Assembly (NCBI GenBank): GCA_937982495.1
Contig: CALJLX010000294.1
Coordinates: 1 to 19,515 of the forward strand
Direction: 5' to 3'
DNA: 19,515 nucleotides
Origin: an uncultured Desulfuromonas sp.
GTDB lineage: Bacteria > Desulfobacterota > Desulfuromonadia > Desulfuromonadales > Trichloromonadaceae
Made by a program: the position numbers and the translations under genes. The notes under the pieces were generated by a model. It saw only the letters and a program-made list of their open reading frames with translations. It had not been told where the DNA came from and searched no databases. Shown piece by piece: positions 1 to 6,545 of the stretch. How positions within the stretch are numbered: position 1 is the first letter of the stretch; each line of letters opens with the position of its first letter.

Positions 1-608
1 GGGGCAATGCCGTACCGTGACTGGGAGACCTGCAGAAAGTGGCTCACGTTGCCATTGGTGACCATCACCCCCTTCGGCACGCCGGTCGTTCCCGAGGTGA
101 AGAGGATATAGGCGATGGCGTCGCCGGCACTCTGGACCGGGGACGGGATGGCATGCGCCCCGGCAAAGGTTTGGCGGCCGATCAAGCGCGCGCCGGTGGC
201 CAGGAACCGTTCCTCCAGACGGGGACCAAGGAGCAGTTTCGGCGCCAGGCCCAGCACCCGGTCGGTCAGGGCCCGCATCCCGCCCTCGTCCAGAATGAGG
301 GCATCGAGCCGCGACTGCTTGAGAATGGCGAGCAGCCGATCTTCCGGGTACTTCGGATTCAGCGGCACAAAGGTGGCACCGGCCCAGACGGCGGCCAGGA
401 TACCGGCCATGGCCTCCGGCGACCGGCTGGCCAGAATGCCGACCCGCTCAACCCGATCATGTCCCGGAGCGAGGAGAACGGAAGCCATACCGCCCGCCAG
501 CCTGCCCAACTCGCCATAGGTGTAAAGTTGCCCTTCCACAAAGAGGGCCGGCCGTGCCGGGTTGTTCAGATAATGCGTATAGAATGGCTGAGCTAATCCG
601 CTTGACAT
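1..608 (-). CDS. AMP-binding (adenylate-forming) enzyme, N-terminal part, runs off the left edge
   Basis: About 202 N-terminal codons are present; the 3' part lies beyond position 1. The ATG at 608 is followed by MSSGLAQPFYTHYLNNPARP, and an open frame continues to the edge. The clearest motif is the P-loop-like A3 signature of adenylate-forming enzymes, LFTSGTTGVPKG, at about residues 169-180. An upstream segment, AAVWAGATFVPLNPKYPEDR, matches the A2 region typical of amino-acid adenylation domains and DltA-like ligases more than that of fatty acyl-CoA synthetases. The family activates a carboxylate with ATP to an acyl-adenylate and passes it to a thiol. Substrate specificity cannot be read because the binding-pocket region is outside the window. 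The Shine-Dalgarno sequence is weak (GGGTGA about 5 nt upstream). A terminator at 698-727 separates it from the GGDEF gene, so it probably has its own promoter. Adenylating function is confident; the substrate is unknown. Confidence 0.85.
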   Translation of the reverse strand, partial: MSSGLAQPFYTHYLNNPARPALFVEGQLYTYGELGRLAGGMASVLLAPGHDRVERVGILASRSPEAMAGILAAVWAGATFVPLNPKYPEDRLLAILKQSRLDALILDEGGMRALTDRVLGLAPKLLLGPRLEERFLATGARLIGRQTFAGAHAIPSPVQSAGDAIAYILFTSGTTGVPKGVMVTNGNVSHFLQVSQSRYGIA

Positions 609-697
609 TGAAATCACCCAAACTAGTAGACCAAAAGATGGCCAGGGATGCGTTGAAGGTACGGCAAGACTTTCGCCGAACCGGAAGCGCGCAAAGC

Positions 698-727
698 AAA
701 AAAACAGGCCGGATTGTAACCGACCTG
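698..727 (-). terminator. Rho-independent terminator downstream of the GGDEF gene
   Basis: On the minus strand an 8-bp stem (CAGGTCGG/CCGGCCTG, one G-U pair) with a 7-nt loop TTACAAT is followed directly by seven T residues. It lies about 150 nt past the GGDEF stop codon and just before the adenylating-enzyme gene, so it fits termination of the former. Confidence 0.8.
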
Positions 728-876
728 ACCCTCTTTAGCCATTAGAAAATCCGCACTATCGACTGTCGGCGACGGCAAACCAGTGCTCATCTCTACCCAG
801 TCAGCCCGACCTGCAACCCCGCAAAACAGACCGCACCAGAATACCGCCCAGCGTTCCTGTCAGAGCCACGCCTCTC

Positions 877-2088
877 TCAACTGCAAACCTGATTGCGCCC
901 TGCTTTTTTGGCCCGGTACAGGGCCTGGTCGGCGGCTTTCATGACCTGGGCCGATTCTTTCAGCGTTCCGCCCCGCTCCGCCGCGCCGATGCTCACCGTG
1001 ACCCGCAGTTTCCCGGTCGCCGCCTTTTTCTGGCGCGGGCGGGCCGGTTTTTTCCGGGGACGGAAGCGGCCACGCAGGGCGAATTCGGCTTCGGCCACGG
1101 ACTGGCGCAGCTCTTCGAGCACCGGCAGGGTTTCGTCCAGGGTGCGTCCGGGAAAGAGCAGGGCGAACTCCTCGCCGCCATAGCGGTAAGCCCGCCCTCC
1201 CCCTTTCACGGCGGCCAAGCGGGTCGCCACCATCCGCAATACCTGATCTCCCACGTCGTGGCCATGCCGGTCGTTGAATTTCTTGAAAAAGTCGATATCG
1301 ACCATGGCCAGGGTGTAGCGGCCGCCGACCTTGAGCAACGCCTCGTTGAGGGCGCGACGGGCCGGCAGGCCGGTGAGTTCGTCGCGGAAGGCCATGAAGT
1401 GGAAGGTTTCGAGAATCCCCGCCACCAGAATCAGGGCCGCCGCGGCGAAGTACAGATGCAGCTGCGCGGCCGGAGCGACCAGTCCCGCCGCCAGCGTCAG
1501 CACCGCCCAGAAGCTCCCCGCCGCGACCACTCCGGGGCGGAACAGAAACCGGCCCAGCAGCAGCCCCGCAACCAGCAGCAACGCCGCCTGCACGGCCTGA
1601 CTCAGGGGGAGCAACGACGCAACCGGCCAGGCGAGCCAGTCGGTCCGGAAAAAGGTCAGGGTTTCGGTAAAGTGCCGGCGATACAGCCAGAACCCCCCGC
1701 CCCCCTGCGCCAGCAGCAACAGCAGTCGCGGCAGACCGTGGCGAGTCGGAAGTCCCCGTTCGGCCAGGCCGGTGAAGAGGACCAGATTGAGGGGGAGCAA
1801 GACTCCGACCAGACCCCGCGGCAGTTCGCCGGAACTTCCGGCGGGCGCCAAAACCAGCAGGCGTTCGGCGAGAATCAGGCAGAGCAGCGGCAGGAACAGG
1901 CGGCCGCGGTTGAAGCGCCAGCCAAGCAACAGGCCGGCGGCGACGATCAGCCAGAAGAGATAGGTTTGGGCGGCAAGCAGGGTGGCGAACCAGGCGGGAT
2001 GCTGGCGCGACAGCAGCACGGCCGCGAACAGCAGGCCGCCGGGGAGGAAAAAGGGATAGATCAGGGTGCCCGGGAAAAACCGCGCCAT
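877..2088 (-). CDS. Membrane-bound GGDEF protein (putative diguanylate cyclase)
   Basis: 403 aa. The N-terminal ~230 residues are very hydrophobic, with roughly seven or eight predicted membrane segments and no recognised ligand domain. A GGDEF domain fills about residues 235-400. It has DELTGLPARR, VDIDFFKKFND and the active-site motif GGEEF at 304-308, so cyclase activity (2 GTP to c-di-GMP) is expected. The product-inhibition I-site, normally RxxD upstream of GGEEF, reads KGGG at 295-298 and is degenerate, so feedback inhibition is probably absent. A Lys/Arg/Pro-rich insertion (about residues 338-358) sits between two core strands; similar basic inserts occur in other GGDEF proteins. The start has AGGAG about 11 nt upstream. 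It follows the OmpA gene and a tiny frame in the same direction, and is closed by the terminator at 698-727. Confidence 0.88.
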   Translation of the reverse strand: MARFFPGTLIYPFFLPGGLLFAAVLLSRQHPAWFATLLAAQTYLFWLIVAAGLLLGWRFNRGRLFLPLLCLILAERLLVLAPAGSSGELPRGLVGVLLPLNLVLFTGLAERGLPTRHGLPRLLLLLAQGGGGFWLYRRHFTETLTFFRTDWLAWPVASLLPLSQAVQAALLLVAGLLLGRFLFRPGVVAAGSFWAVLTLAAGLVAPAAQLHLYFAAAALILVAGILETFHFMAFRDELTGLPARRALNEALLKVGGRYTLAMVDIDFFKKFNDRHGHDVGDQVLRMVATRLAAVKGGGRAYRYGGEEFALLFPGRTLDETLPVLEELRQSVAEAEFALRGRFRPRKKPARPRQKKAATGKLRVTVSIGAAERGGTLKESAQVMKAADQALYRAKKAGRNQVCS

Positions 2089-2103
2089 GCTCGAAAAAAC
2101 TCC

Positions 2104-2205
2104 TCAGGCCGCTGGGCGCGGATACCATACCCGCAATTGCACGTCGATGCGCCCTTTGTATTCGTTAAGTGCGACAAATCGGCAACCGCGCCGCAAGGGC
2201 CGCAT
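2104..2205 (-). other. Tiny reading frame with PC4-like and RecJ C-terminus-like sequence (possible remnant or microprotein)
   Basis: This lies between the OmpA and GGDEF genes. From the ATG at 2205 it encodes 33 residues; a TTG at 2196 has a better-spaced Shine-Dalgarno sequence (GGGGAG, 9 nt) and would give 30. The core VALNEYKGRIDVQLRVWY fits, without gaps, the first strands of the PC4/p15 single-stranded-DNA-binding fold (consensus like VsLrEfkGkxxVdIRxyy). It also resembles the last 21 residues of RecJ in this window (NEWKGRFDVQL...RPSA), with both frames ending at TGA. The preceding EGEMRPLRRG resembles the later PC4 strand, in swapped order. It is too short to be a normal PC4 domain. 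Its TGA overlaps the Shine-Dalgarno region of the GGDEF gene. It may be a decayed gene, a microprotein or chance. Confidence 0.35.
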
Positions 2206-2218
2206 CTCCCCTTCGGTT

Positions 2219-3055
2219 TTACTGCTTGACCAGTTCCACCCGGCGATTCTTCGCCTTGCCCTCGTCGCTGTCGTTCGAGGCGACGGGAGCGAGGGACGAG
2301 ACGCCGTGGGCTTTCAACCGCCCGGCGGCGACGCCGTGTTTGCCGGCGAGTTCCCTGGCCACCGCCTCGGCCCGGTCTTTCGACAGCTTCAGGTTCGAAT
2401 CGAAAGAACCGACGTTATCCGTGTGCCCGACCACGTAGACGTTGAGGGCGGCGTCGTTTTGCAGAAGCTTGGCGATTTCCGCGATGGCGGCGTCGGATTC
2501 GGGCTTGAGGTCGGCCTTGCCGGTGTCGAAGTAAATACCGTAGATCGACACATGGCCGGTCGCGTTAATGTCGTTGCCCATCACCTCGGCGCTGGCCACG
2601 ACCTCCTGCTTCATGACCTGTTTTTCGAGAATCGTCAGCCGGTACATGTTGTTGTACGACCGGACCTCGACCCAGCTTTCCTTGCCCTCCTTCGCAAGAA
2701 CGATGGTGGAGACCCGGTTGAAATTGTCGTCGAAAAGGATATTGCCGCCGATCTTCTTCAGGGCATCCTGGATGTTGCGACGGATTTTCAGTTCCCCGGG
2801 CTCCGCCGCGCCCTTCTTCAGCTTGTATTCGATGTAGTATTTGTGACCCTCGACCATCACCGGCTTCTTGTCCTGGTCGATGAATTTCTGGCTGGCGAAT
2901 TCGTTATCCTCGTACCACGAAATATAGAAATCGGGCATCCGCGACAGCAGCGGGTGGTCCTTGCCGCCCTTCACGTCCTGCTCGGCGCCCAGCGCGAGCC
3001 CGCAACCCGTCAGCACGAACAACCAACCGCAAAGCGCCATCATCAGATTTTTCAT
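2219..3055 (-). CDS. OmpA-family envelope protein
   Basis: 278 aa from the ATG at 3055, which has a strong GGAGGAAAC Shine-Dalgarno sequence. An N-terminal export signal is clear. The segment VLTGC fits a lipobox with Cys18, but a signal-peptidase I site after ALGA (about residue 24) is also possible. Residues 25-165 form a family-specific domain that I do not recognise by name. Residues about 168-278 form an OmpA C-terminal-like peptidoglycan-binding domain, with YFDTGKADLKPES, VGHTDNVG (209-216), LSKDRAEAV (about 224-232) and NRRVE (270-274). This domain holds the diaminopimelate of peptidoglycan, so the protein likely tethers the outer membrane or periplasm to the wall. No beta-barrel N-terminus is seen. 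The longer in-frame extension upstream of 3055 would run back through the upstream hairpin and is rejected. Confidence 0.88.
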   Translation of the reverse strand: MKNLMMALCGWLFVLTGCGLALGAEQDVKGGKDHPLLSRMPDFYISWYEDNEFASQKFIDQDKKPVMVEGHKYYIEYKLKKGAAEPGELKIRRNIQDALKKIGGNILFDDNFNRVSTIVLAKEGKESWVEVRSYNNMYRLTILEKQVMKQEVVASAEVMGNDINATGHVSIYGIYFDTGKADLKPESDAAIAEIAKLLQNDAALNVYVVGHTDNVGSFDSNLKLSKDRAEAVARELAGKHGVAAGRLKAHGVSSLAPVASNDSDEGKAKNRRVELVKQ

Positions 3056-3159
3056 GGTGTTTCCTCCAGGATTACGTTTGTTTTCTCTCCAAGTGACGTG
3101 GCAAAAGGCGCAGGGGCCAACTGGCCTGGCGCATGAATTGACTGACGCAGCAAATTGAA

Positions 3160-3187
3160 CAGGCCGGAGGGCGTCCCCTCCGGCCTG
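3160..3187 (-). terminator. Rho-independent terminator of the thioredoxin-like gene
   Basis: A perfect 12-bp stem (CAGGCCGGAGGG with its complement) with a 4-nt loop starts 12 nt past the stop of the thioredoxin-like gene. On the minus strand it is preceded by an A-rich run and followed by TTCAATTT. On the plus strand it is followed by TATTATTTTT, so it could act in both directions, but no plus-strand gene runs into it. Confidence 0.8.
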
Positions 3188-3198
3188 TATTATTTTTC

Positions 3199-3756
3199 TC
3201 AGTCTTCCGACCGCCATTTGATGGAACAACCCATGGCGGGGTGTTGCACCTCCAGCGGGGGGTTTCCGGCGATGAGGCGGTCCATGGCGTCCTTGAGTTC
3301 CTGGCGGGTGACCTTGGCCGGATCCTCCCAGCAGTCGTCGATACGACCGTGGTAGACCAGGCGCCATTTCCGGTCGAAGAGATAGGGGTCGGGCGTGCAC
3401 TGAGCCTTGAAGGCCCGGGCAATCAACTGTCCCTCATCCACCAGGTAGGGAAAGTCGATGCCGAGCTCGTGGATTTTTTCAAGCATCCGCTCGGGCGCGT
3501 CACCGGGATAATCGGGATGAATATTGGGATTGATCGCGACGGTGGCGATACCGAACTCGCGACCGTAGCGAGCCAACTCGATGAGCCGGGGCCACTGGGC
3601 GGCGGCGTAGGGGCAATGGTTGCAGGTAAAGACCACCAGCAATCCCAGTTCGCCGAAAAAATCGTCGCTGTCATGGGCGCGGTCCTTGGCGTCCTGCAGG
3701 GTGAAACGCTTCATCTTCCACCCCAGGGGCACATCGATCGATTTCACAAGACTCAT
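3199..3756 (-). CDS. Thioredoxin-fold family protein (AhpC/TSA-redoxin-like, CNHC motif)
   Basis: 185 aa, a usual length for this family. The redox motif CNHC is at residues 45-48 inside LVVFTCNHCPYAAAQW, following a short strand as in thioredoxin folds. Later segments FGIATVAINPN, FPYLVDEGQLIARAFKAQ and CTPDPYLFDRKWRLVYHGRI match the peroxiredoxin/redoxin-like layout with a cis-Pro-type TPDPYLF region. No signal peptide is visible, so a cytoplasmic thiol-disulfide or peroxide-related role is likely; the exact substrate is unknown. Two additional Cys lie near the C-terminus (DDCWED and GCSIKW). The start ATG has GGAGGAGAC upstream. It is a single-gene unit with a promoter at 3823-3850 and a terminator at 3160-3187. 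Confidence 0.88.
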   Translation of the reverse strand: MSLVKSIDVPLGWKMKRFTLQDAKDRAHDSDDFFGELGLLVVFTCNHCPYAAAQWPRLIELARYGREFGIATVAINPNIHPDYPGDAPERMLEKIHELGIDFPYLVDEGQLIARAFKAQCTPDPYLFDRKWRLVYHGRIDDCWEDPAKVTRQELKDAMDRLIAGNPPLEVQHPAMGCSIKWRSED

Positions 3757-3822
3757 GATAAGGTCTCCTCCACGTTTGGATGGGTACTTCCGGGTCTCCG
3801 GGGATTGCTGACTATTCCGGCA

Positions 3823-3850
3823 ATATTAGCCTGCCGGGCGGGAAATTCAA
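3823..3850 (-). promoter_or_regulatory. Predicted sigma70-type promoter for the thioredoxin-like gene
   Basis: On the minus strand, TTGAAT (3845-3850) and TAATAT (3823-3828) are separated by 16 nt. Both elements match the vegetative consensus at 4 of 6 positions. The predicted start of transcription is about 60 nt upstream of the ATG at 3756. It lies just past the recJ stop-codon hairpin, consistent with a new unit starting here. Confidence 0.5.
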
Positions 3851-3862
3851 GGTGCGCGGCCG

Positions 3863-3887
3863 GCCCTTCCGCCTCAGGCGGAAGGGC
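3863..3887 (-). other. Stem-loop with the recJ stop codon as its loop
   Basis: An 11-bp perfect inverted repeat (GCCCTTCCGCC and GGCGGAAGGGC) flanks the trinucleotide that is the recJ TGA on the minus strand. No T-tract follows (GGCCGCGCACC), so it is not a textbook intrinsic terminator. It could stabilise the 3' end, aid Rho-dependent termination or affect translation termination. Confidence 0.6.
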
Positions 3888-5595
3888 GAAAATCCTTGAT
3901 CTGCAACTGGACGTCGAAACGTCCCTTCCATTCATTGATCGACGGGGAGAAAAGCAGATCCATCGGCCCGCTCAATTCTCCCTGGCGCGCGGCCATGCCG
4001 AAGGCGATGCAGGGCAGACTGTAACCGTCCTGCCGGGCGACAAAGCGGAGATGATCGCCACCGACCACGGCGGCCTGCTGGATATGCACGCCGCCAACGA
4101 TAAAAGCCGGTTCGGGATTACCCATGCCGAAGGGGGCGAGCCGCGCCAGTTCCCCGACCGTGGCCGGATCGAGTTCATCCAGCAACACTTCGCCGTCGTG
4201 ACCGAGGTGGGGATGGAGATCTTCGGGGGAGAGAAGCTCGCGGGCGACTTCCTCGAAGGCGCGGGCAAACTCGGCCACCTCCGCTTCGGCAATAGAGAGC
4301 CCGGCGGCGTAGGCATGACCGCCGAAACCGAGCAGGCGTTCGCGACAGCGCTCCAGGGCCTGATAGAGATGAAATCCCCGAATGGAACGGGCCGAACCTT
4401 TTCCCTGCCCGCCATCGAGGGAAATCAGCACCGTCGGCCGGTGATAGCGCTCCACCAGTCGACTGGCGACGATGCCGATGACGCCGGGATGCCAGCGGGC
4501 ATCGGCGAGAACGATGGAATGGGTAGTCTCCTCGCGGCCGGCCGCCAACGTCGCCACCGCCTGTTCCAGCGTTTCTTTTTCGATCGCCTGGCGTTCCCGA
4601 TTGAAACCGTCGAGCAGACTCGCCTGCTCCCGGCAGGTGTCGGCATCCCGGCCCAGAAGCAGTTCGACTCCGAGGGCGGCATCCTCCAGGCGCCCGGCGG
4701 CATTGAGTCGGGGCGCCAGGCGGAAGCCGACGGTTCCGCAGGTCACCTTGTCGACGGCGGCCACCTGGCGCAAGGCATGAATCCCCGGGCGGGGCTGCCT
4801 GTCGAGGAGGTGCAGGCCGATGCGGGTCAGCAGACGATTCAGACCGGTCAGCGGCACCAGATCGGCGATGCTGCCGAGGGCCACCAGATCGAGGAGACGG
4901 CGCAGGTCCGGCTCTTTGCTCCCGGCAAAAGCGCCGGCCTCGCGCAAGGCCTTGCGCAGGGCGACGAGCAGAAAAAAGGCGACGCCGACCCCGGCGAGAT
5001 CCTTGAAGGGAAAAAGGCAGCCGGGCTGGTGAGGATTGATCAGGGCATGGGCACGGGGGAGTTCGTCGGGAACCTGATGGTGATCGGTGACGATGAGATC
5101 AAGCTCCAACTCGCGGGCGCGCTCCGCTTCGGCGACGGCGGAGACGCCGCAGTCGACGGAAACCACCACGGCGATCCCCTCGGTCGCGGCCGCTTCCAGG
5201 GCCTCGACGGAGAGGCCGTAGCCGTCCTTGAGGCGCAGGGGAATATGATAATCAACGTGCAGGCCGAGTTGGGAAAAGCCTTCGGTCAGCAACGCGGTGG
5301 CGGTGATCCCATCGACGTCGTAGTCACCGTGAATACGCACCCGCTCCTGTCGCCGCCAGGCCAGCAGAAGACGGGCCACGGCGCGCTCCATGCCGAGCAG
5401 AGACAGGGGATCGGGCAGATCCGCCAGTTTCCCGTCGATGAACAAACGCGCCTCGGCCGGAGAATCGATCCCCCGGGCAAGGAGAATACGGGCCGTCAAG
5501 GGGGTCAGGTCGAGGGCACGGGCCAGCTCCCCTTCCCGCTCGGCGGCTGCCGCCGAAGAGCGCGAAACCCAACGCCGTTTGCTTACCGGTTCCAT
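3874..5595 (-). CDS. recJ: Single-stranded-DNA-specific exonuclease RecJ
   Basis: 573 aa, full length for RecJ. It degrades single-stranded DNA 5' to 3' in mismatch repair, recombinational repair and gap processing, in the cytoplasm. The DHH phosphoesterase core is intact: HGDYDVDG at 89-96, SVDCG at 146-150, TDHH at 170-173 and GSIADLVPL at 241-249. The DHHA1 part has WHPGVIGIVASRL (368-380), KGSARS (399-404) and FGGHAYAAG (424-432). An OB-like C-terminal domain follows to residue 573, ending RFDVQLQIKDFRPSA. The ATG at 5595 overlaps the end of the beta-helix gene by 13 nt, with GGGGA just upstream, so translation is probably coupled. The stop codon sits in the loop of an 11-bp hairpin. It is the last gene of the sec-containing run. 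Confidence 0.97.
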   Translation of the reverse strand: MEPVSKRRWVSRSSAAAAEREGELARALDLTPLTARILLARGIDSPAEARLFIDGKLADLPDPLSLLGMERAVARLLLAWRRQERVRIHGDYDVDGITATALLTEGFSQLGLHVDYHIPLRLKDGYGLSVEALEAAATEGIAVVVSVDCGVSAVAEAERARELELDLIVTDHHQVPDELPRAHALINPHQPGCLFPFKDLAGVGVAFFLLVALRKALREAGAFAGSKEPDLRRLLDLVALGSIADLVPLTGLNRLLTRIGLHLLDRQPRPGIHALRQVAAVDKVTCGTVGFRLAPRLNAAGRLEDAALGVELLLGRDADTCREQASLLDGFNRERQAIEKETLEQAVATLAAGREETTHSIVLADARWHPGVIGIVASRLVERYHRPTVLISLDGGQGKGSARSIRGFHLYQALERCRERLLGFGGHAYAAGLSIAEAEVAEFARAFEEVARELLSPEDLHPHLGHDGEVLLDELDPATVGELARLAPFGMGNPEPAFIVGGVHIQQAAVVGGDHLRFVARQDGYSLPCIAFGMAARQGELSGPMDLLFSPSINEWKGRFDVQLQIKDFRPSA

Positions 5596-6455
5596 GAAAT
5601 CCCCGCATCCGGCGGCACGTCAAGGCGTGGCTCGATCCGCACCCGCCCGAGGTAATCGCTCATCCGGCCATCGTAGAAGGGCATCTCATCCCCCTCGAAA
5701 CTTTCTCCCTCCCAATAATTACCGGACATCATAACATCGTCGGGAACCTCTTCGCCAAGAACGACGGCGTAATCGCGGCTACCGGCAATACGGTTCCCCA
5801 CTATGCGGTAATCCTGAGGAAAGGCGGTGATGAAAAATGCCCTCTGGTTGTCGCGGATCTCGTTGCCGACAATCGTCGGCGCACCGAAATGAAAACGAAC
5901 CGCCGTGCCGTTGTCGCGGAGCAGGTTGTTTTCGATGCGCATGGCGCTGGAGTAGAAGCGGATGCCCACCAGATTTCTCTCGAAAAGGGACTGACTGACG
6001 GTGACCGTCGCTTCCTGGCTGTGCACGGCACTGTCCGCCTGGGTGAAGCGGCAGTAAGCAAAGAGCGCGCGGGAGCCGGGTTCGAAATTGACTCCGCCCC
6101 AACTGCCGGCAGGGGCGGCGGAATCGATGAAGCCAAAGAGGATGGGGGCCGAGGCGGTGCCGAGGGCAATCAGTTCGCCACGCACGATCAGTTCGCCGCC
6201 GGGGAAGTTGGGGTGCGCGGTCCACTGATCCCGCCCGGGACCGGGGGGCAGAAAAAGGACTTCGGTTCCCGGTTCGATAATGAGCCGCGAGCCTTCGGCC
6301 AGCACCAGATCGCCGTCAATAACCACCCGCCCGCGCCAATGGAGATCGCCGTCGACAAGGCCGGACAAAGGGCGGGGCGATGCCGAACAGGCGATTGGCA
6401 GCGCCGCCAGGCCGAGCAGAAGAAGTCTCTTCAGGATATGGCGCGCAGCCAACAT
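5583..6455 (-). CDS. Exported right-handed parallel beta-helix protein
   Basis: 290 aa. The N-terminus (KRLLLLGLAALPIACSAS) is a signal peptide; Cys23 might be lipidated, but the residue at -3 is Pro, which is not canonical, so ordinary cleavage is equally possible. Residues ~35-120 look like a capping beta region (VDGDLHWRGRVVIDGDLVLAEG, GELIVRGELIALGT). Residues ~125-250 carry short repeats with Asn ladders and hydrophobic positions (IENNLLRDNGTAV, IVGNEIRDNQRAF, IVGNRIAGSRDYAV, MSGNYWEG), typical of NosD/pectate-lyase-like beta-helices. Such proteins bind or cut polysaccharides, or are structural; no catalytic motif is recognisable. It starts 16 nt after the hairpin at 6472-6500 and overlaps recJ by 13 nt. 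Confidence 0.8.
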   Translation of the reverse strand: MLAARHILKRLLLLGLAALPIACSASPRPLSGLVDGDLHWRGRVVIDGDLVLAEGSRLIIEPGTEVLFLPPGPGRDQWTAHPNFPGGELIVRGELIALGTASAPILFGFIDSAAPAGSWGGVNFEPGSRALFAYCRFTQADSAVHSQEATVTVSQSLFERNLVGIRFYSSAMRIENNLLRDNGTAVRFHFGAPTIVGNEIRDNQRAFFITAFPQDYRIVGNRIAGSRDYAVVLGEEVPDDVMMSGNYWEGESFEGDEMPFYDGRMSDYLGRVRIEPRLDVPPDAGISWNR

Positions 6456-6471
6456 GCTTCCCCTTTGCAGA

Positions 6472-6500
6472 ACAGGCCGAAAGCACTGCTTCCGGCCTGT
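6472..6500 (-). terminator. Hairpin between TPR and beta-helix genes (possible partial terminator)
   Basis: A 13-bp stem with one G-U pair and a 3-nt loop (AGT) begins and ends with ACAGGCC/GGCCTGT. On the minus strand the run after it is only TTCTGC, so termination is probably incomplete and readthrough would feed the beta-helix gene and recJ. On the plus strand it is followed by CGTTTTT, but no plus-strand gene precedes it. Confidence 0.55.
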
Positions 6501-6545
6501 CGTTTTTCACGGCACAGCGGACAAAAACGCGTGTTTACAGAGGTT

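Noticed and set aside
705..727. T-arm-like sequence (GGTTACAATCC) suggesting a tRNA
   Set aside because: No acceptor, D or anticodon stem can be built upstream, the loop is not TTC-type, and a T-tract follows; it is a terminator.
765..800. GGCAAACC resembling a c-di-GMP (GEMM) riboswitch core
   Set aside because: The second conserved part (GACGCAAAGC-like block) and the GNRA-receptor helix are missing, and no plus-strand gene follows.
860..2128. Alternative 422-codon minus-strand frame over the GGDEF gene
   Set aside because: It is out of frame with the GGEEF-containing protein and gives Arg/Pro-rich sequence without domains.
1258..2229. Gln/Glu-rich open frame of 323 codons on the plus strand
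   Set aside because: Antisense to the GGDEF membrane protein; its composition mirrors the Leu/Ala/Gly-rich codons of the real gene.
3241..5655. Open frame of 804 codons on the plus strand
   Set aside because: It lies antisense to the thioredoxin-like gene and recJ, has no recognisable domain and low-complexity Gly/Gln/Glu-rich sequence. Such frames arise from high third-position GC of the true genes.
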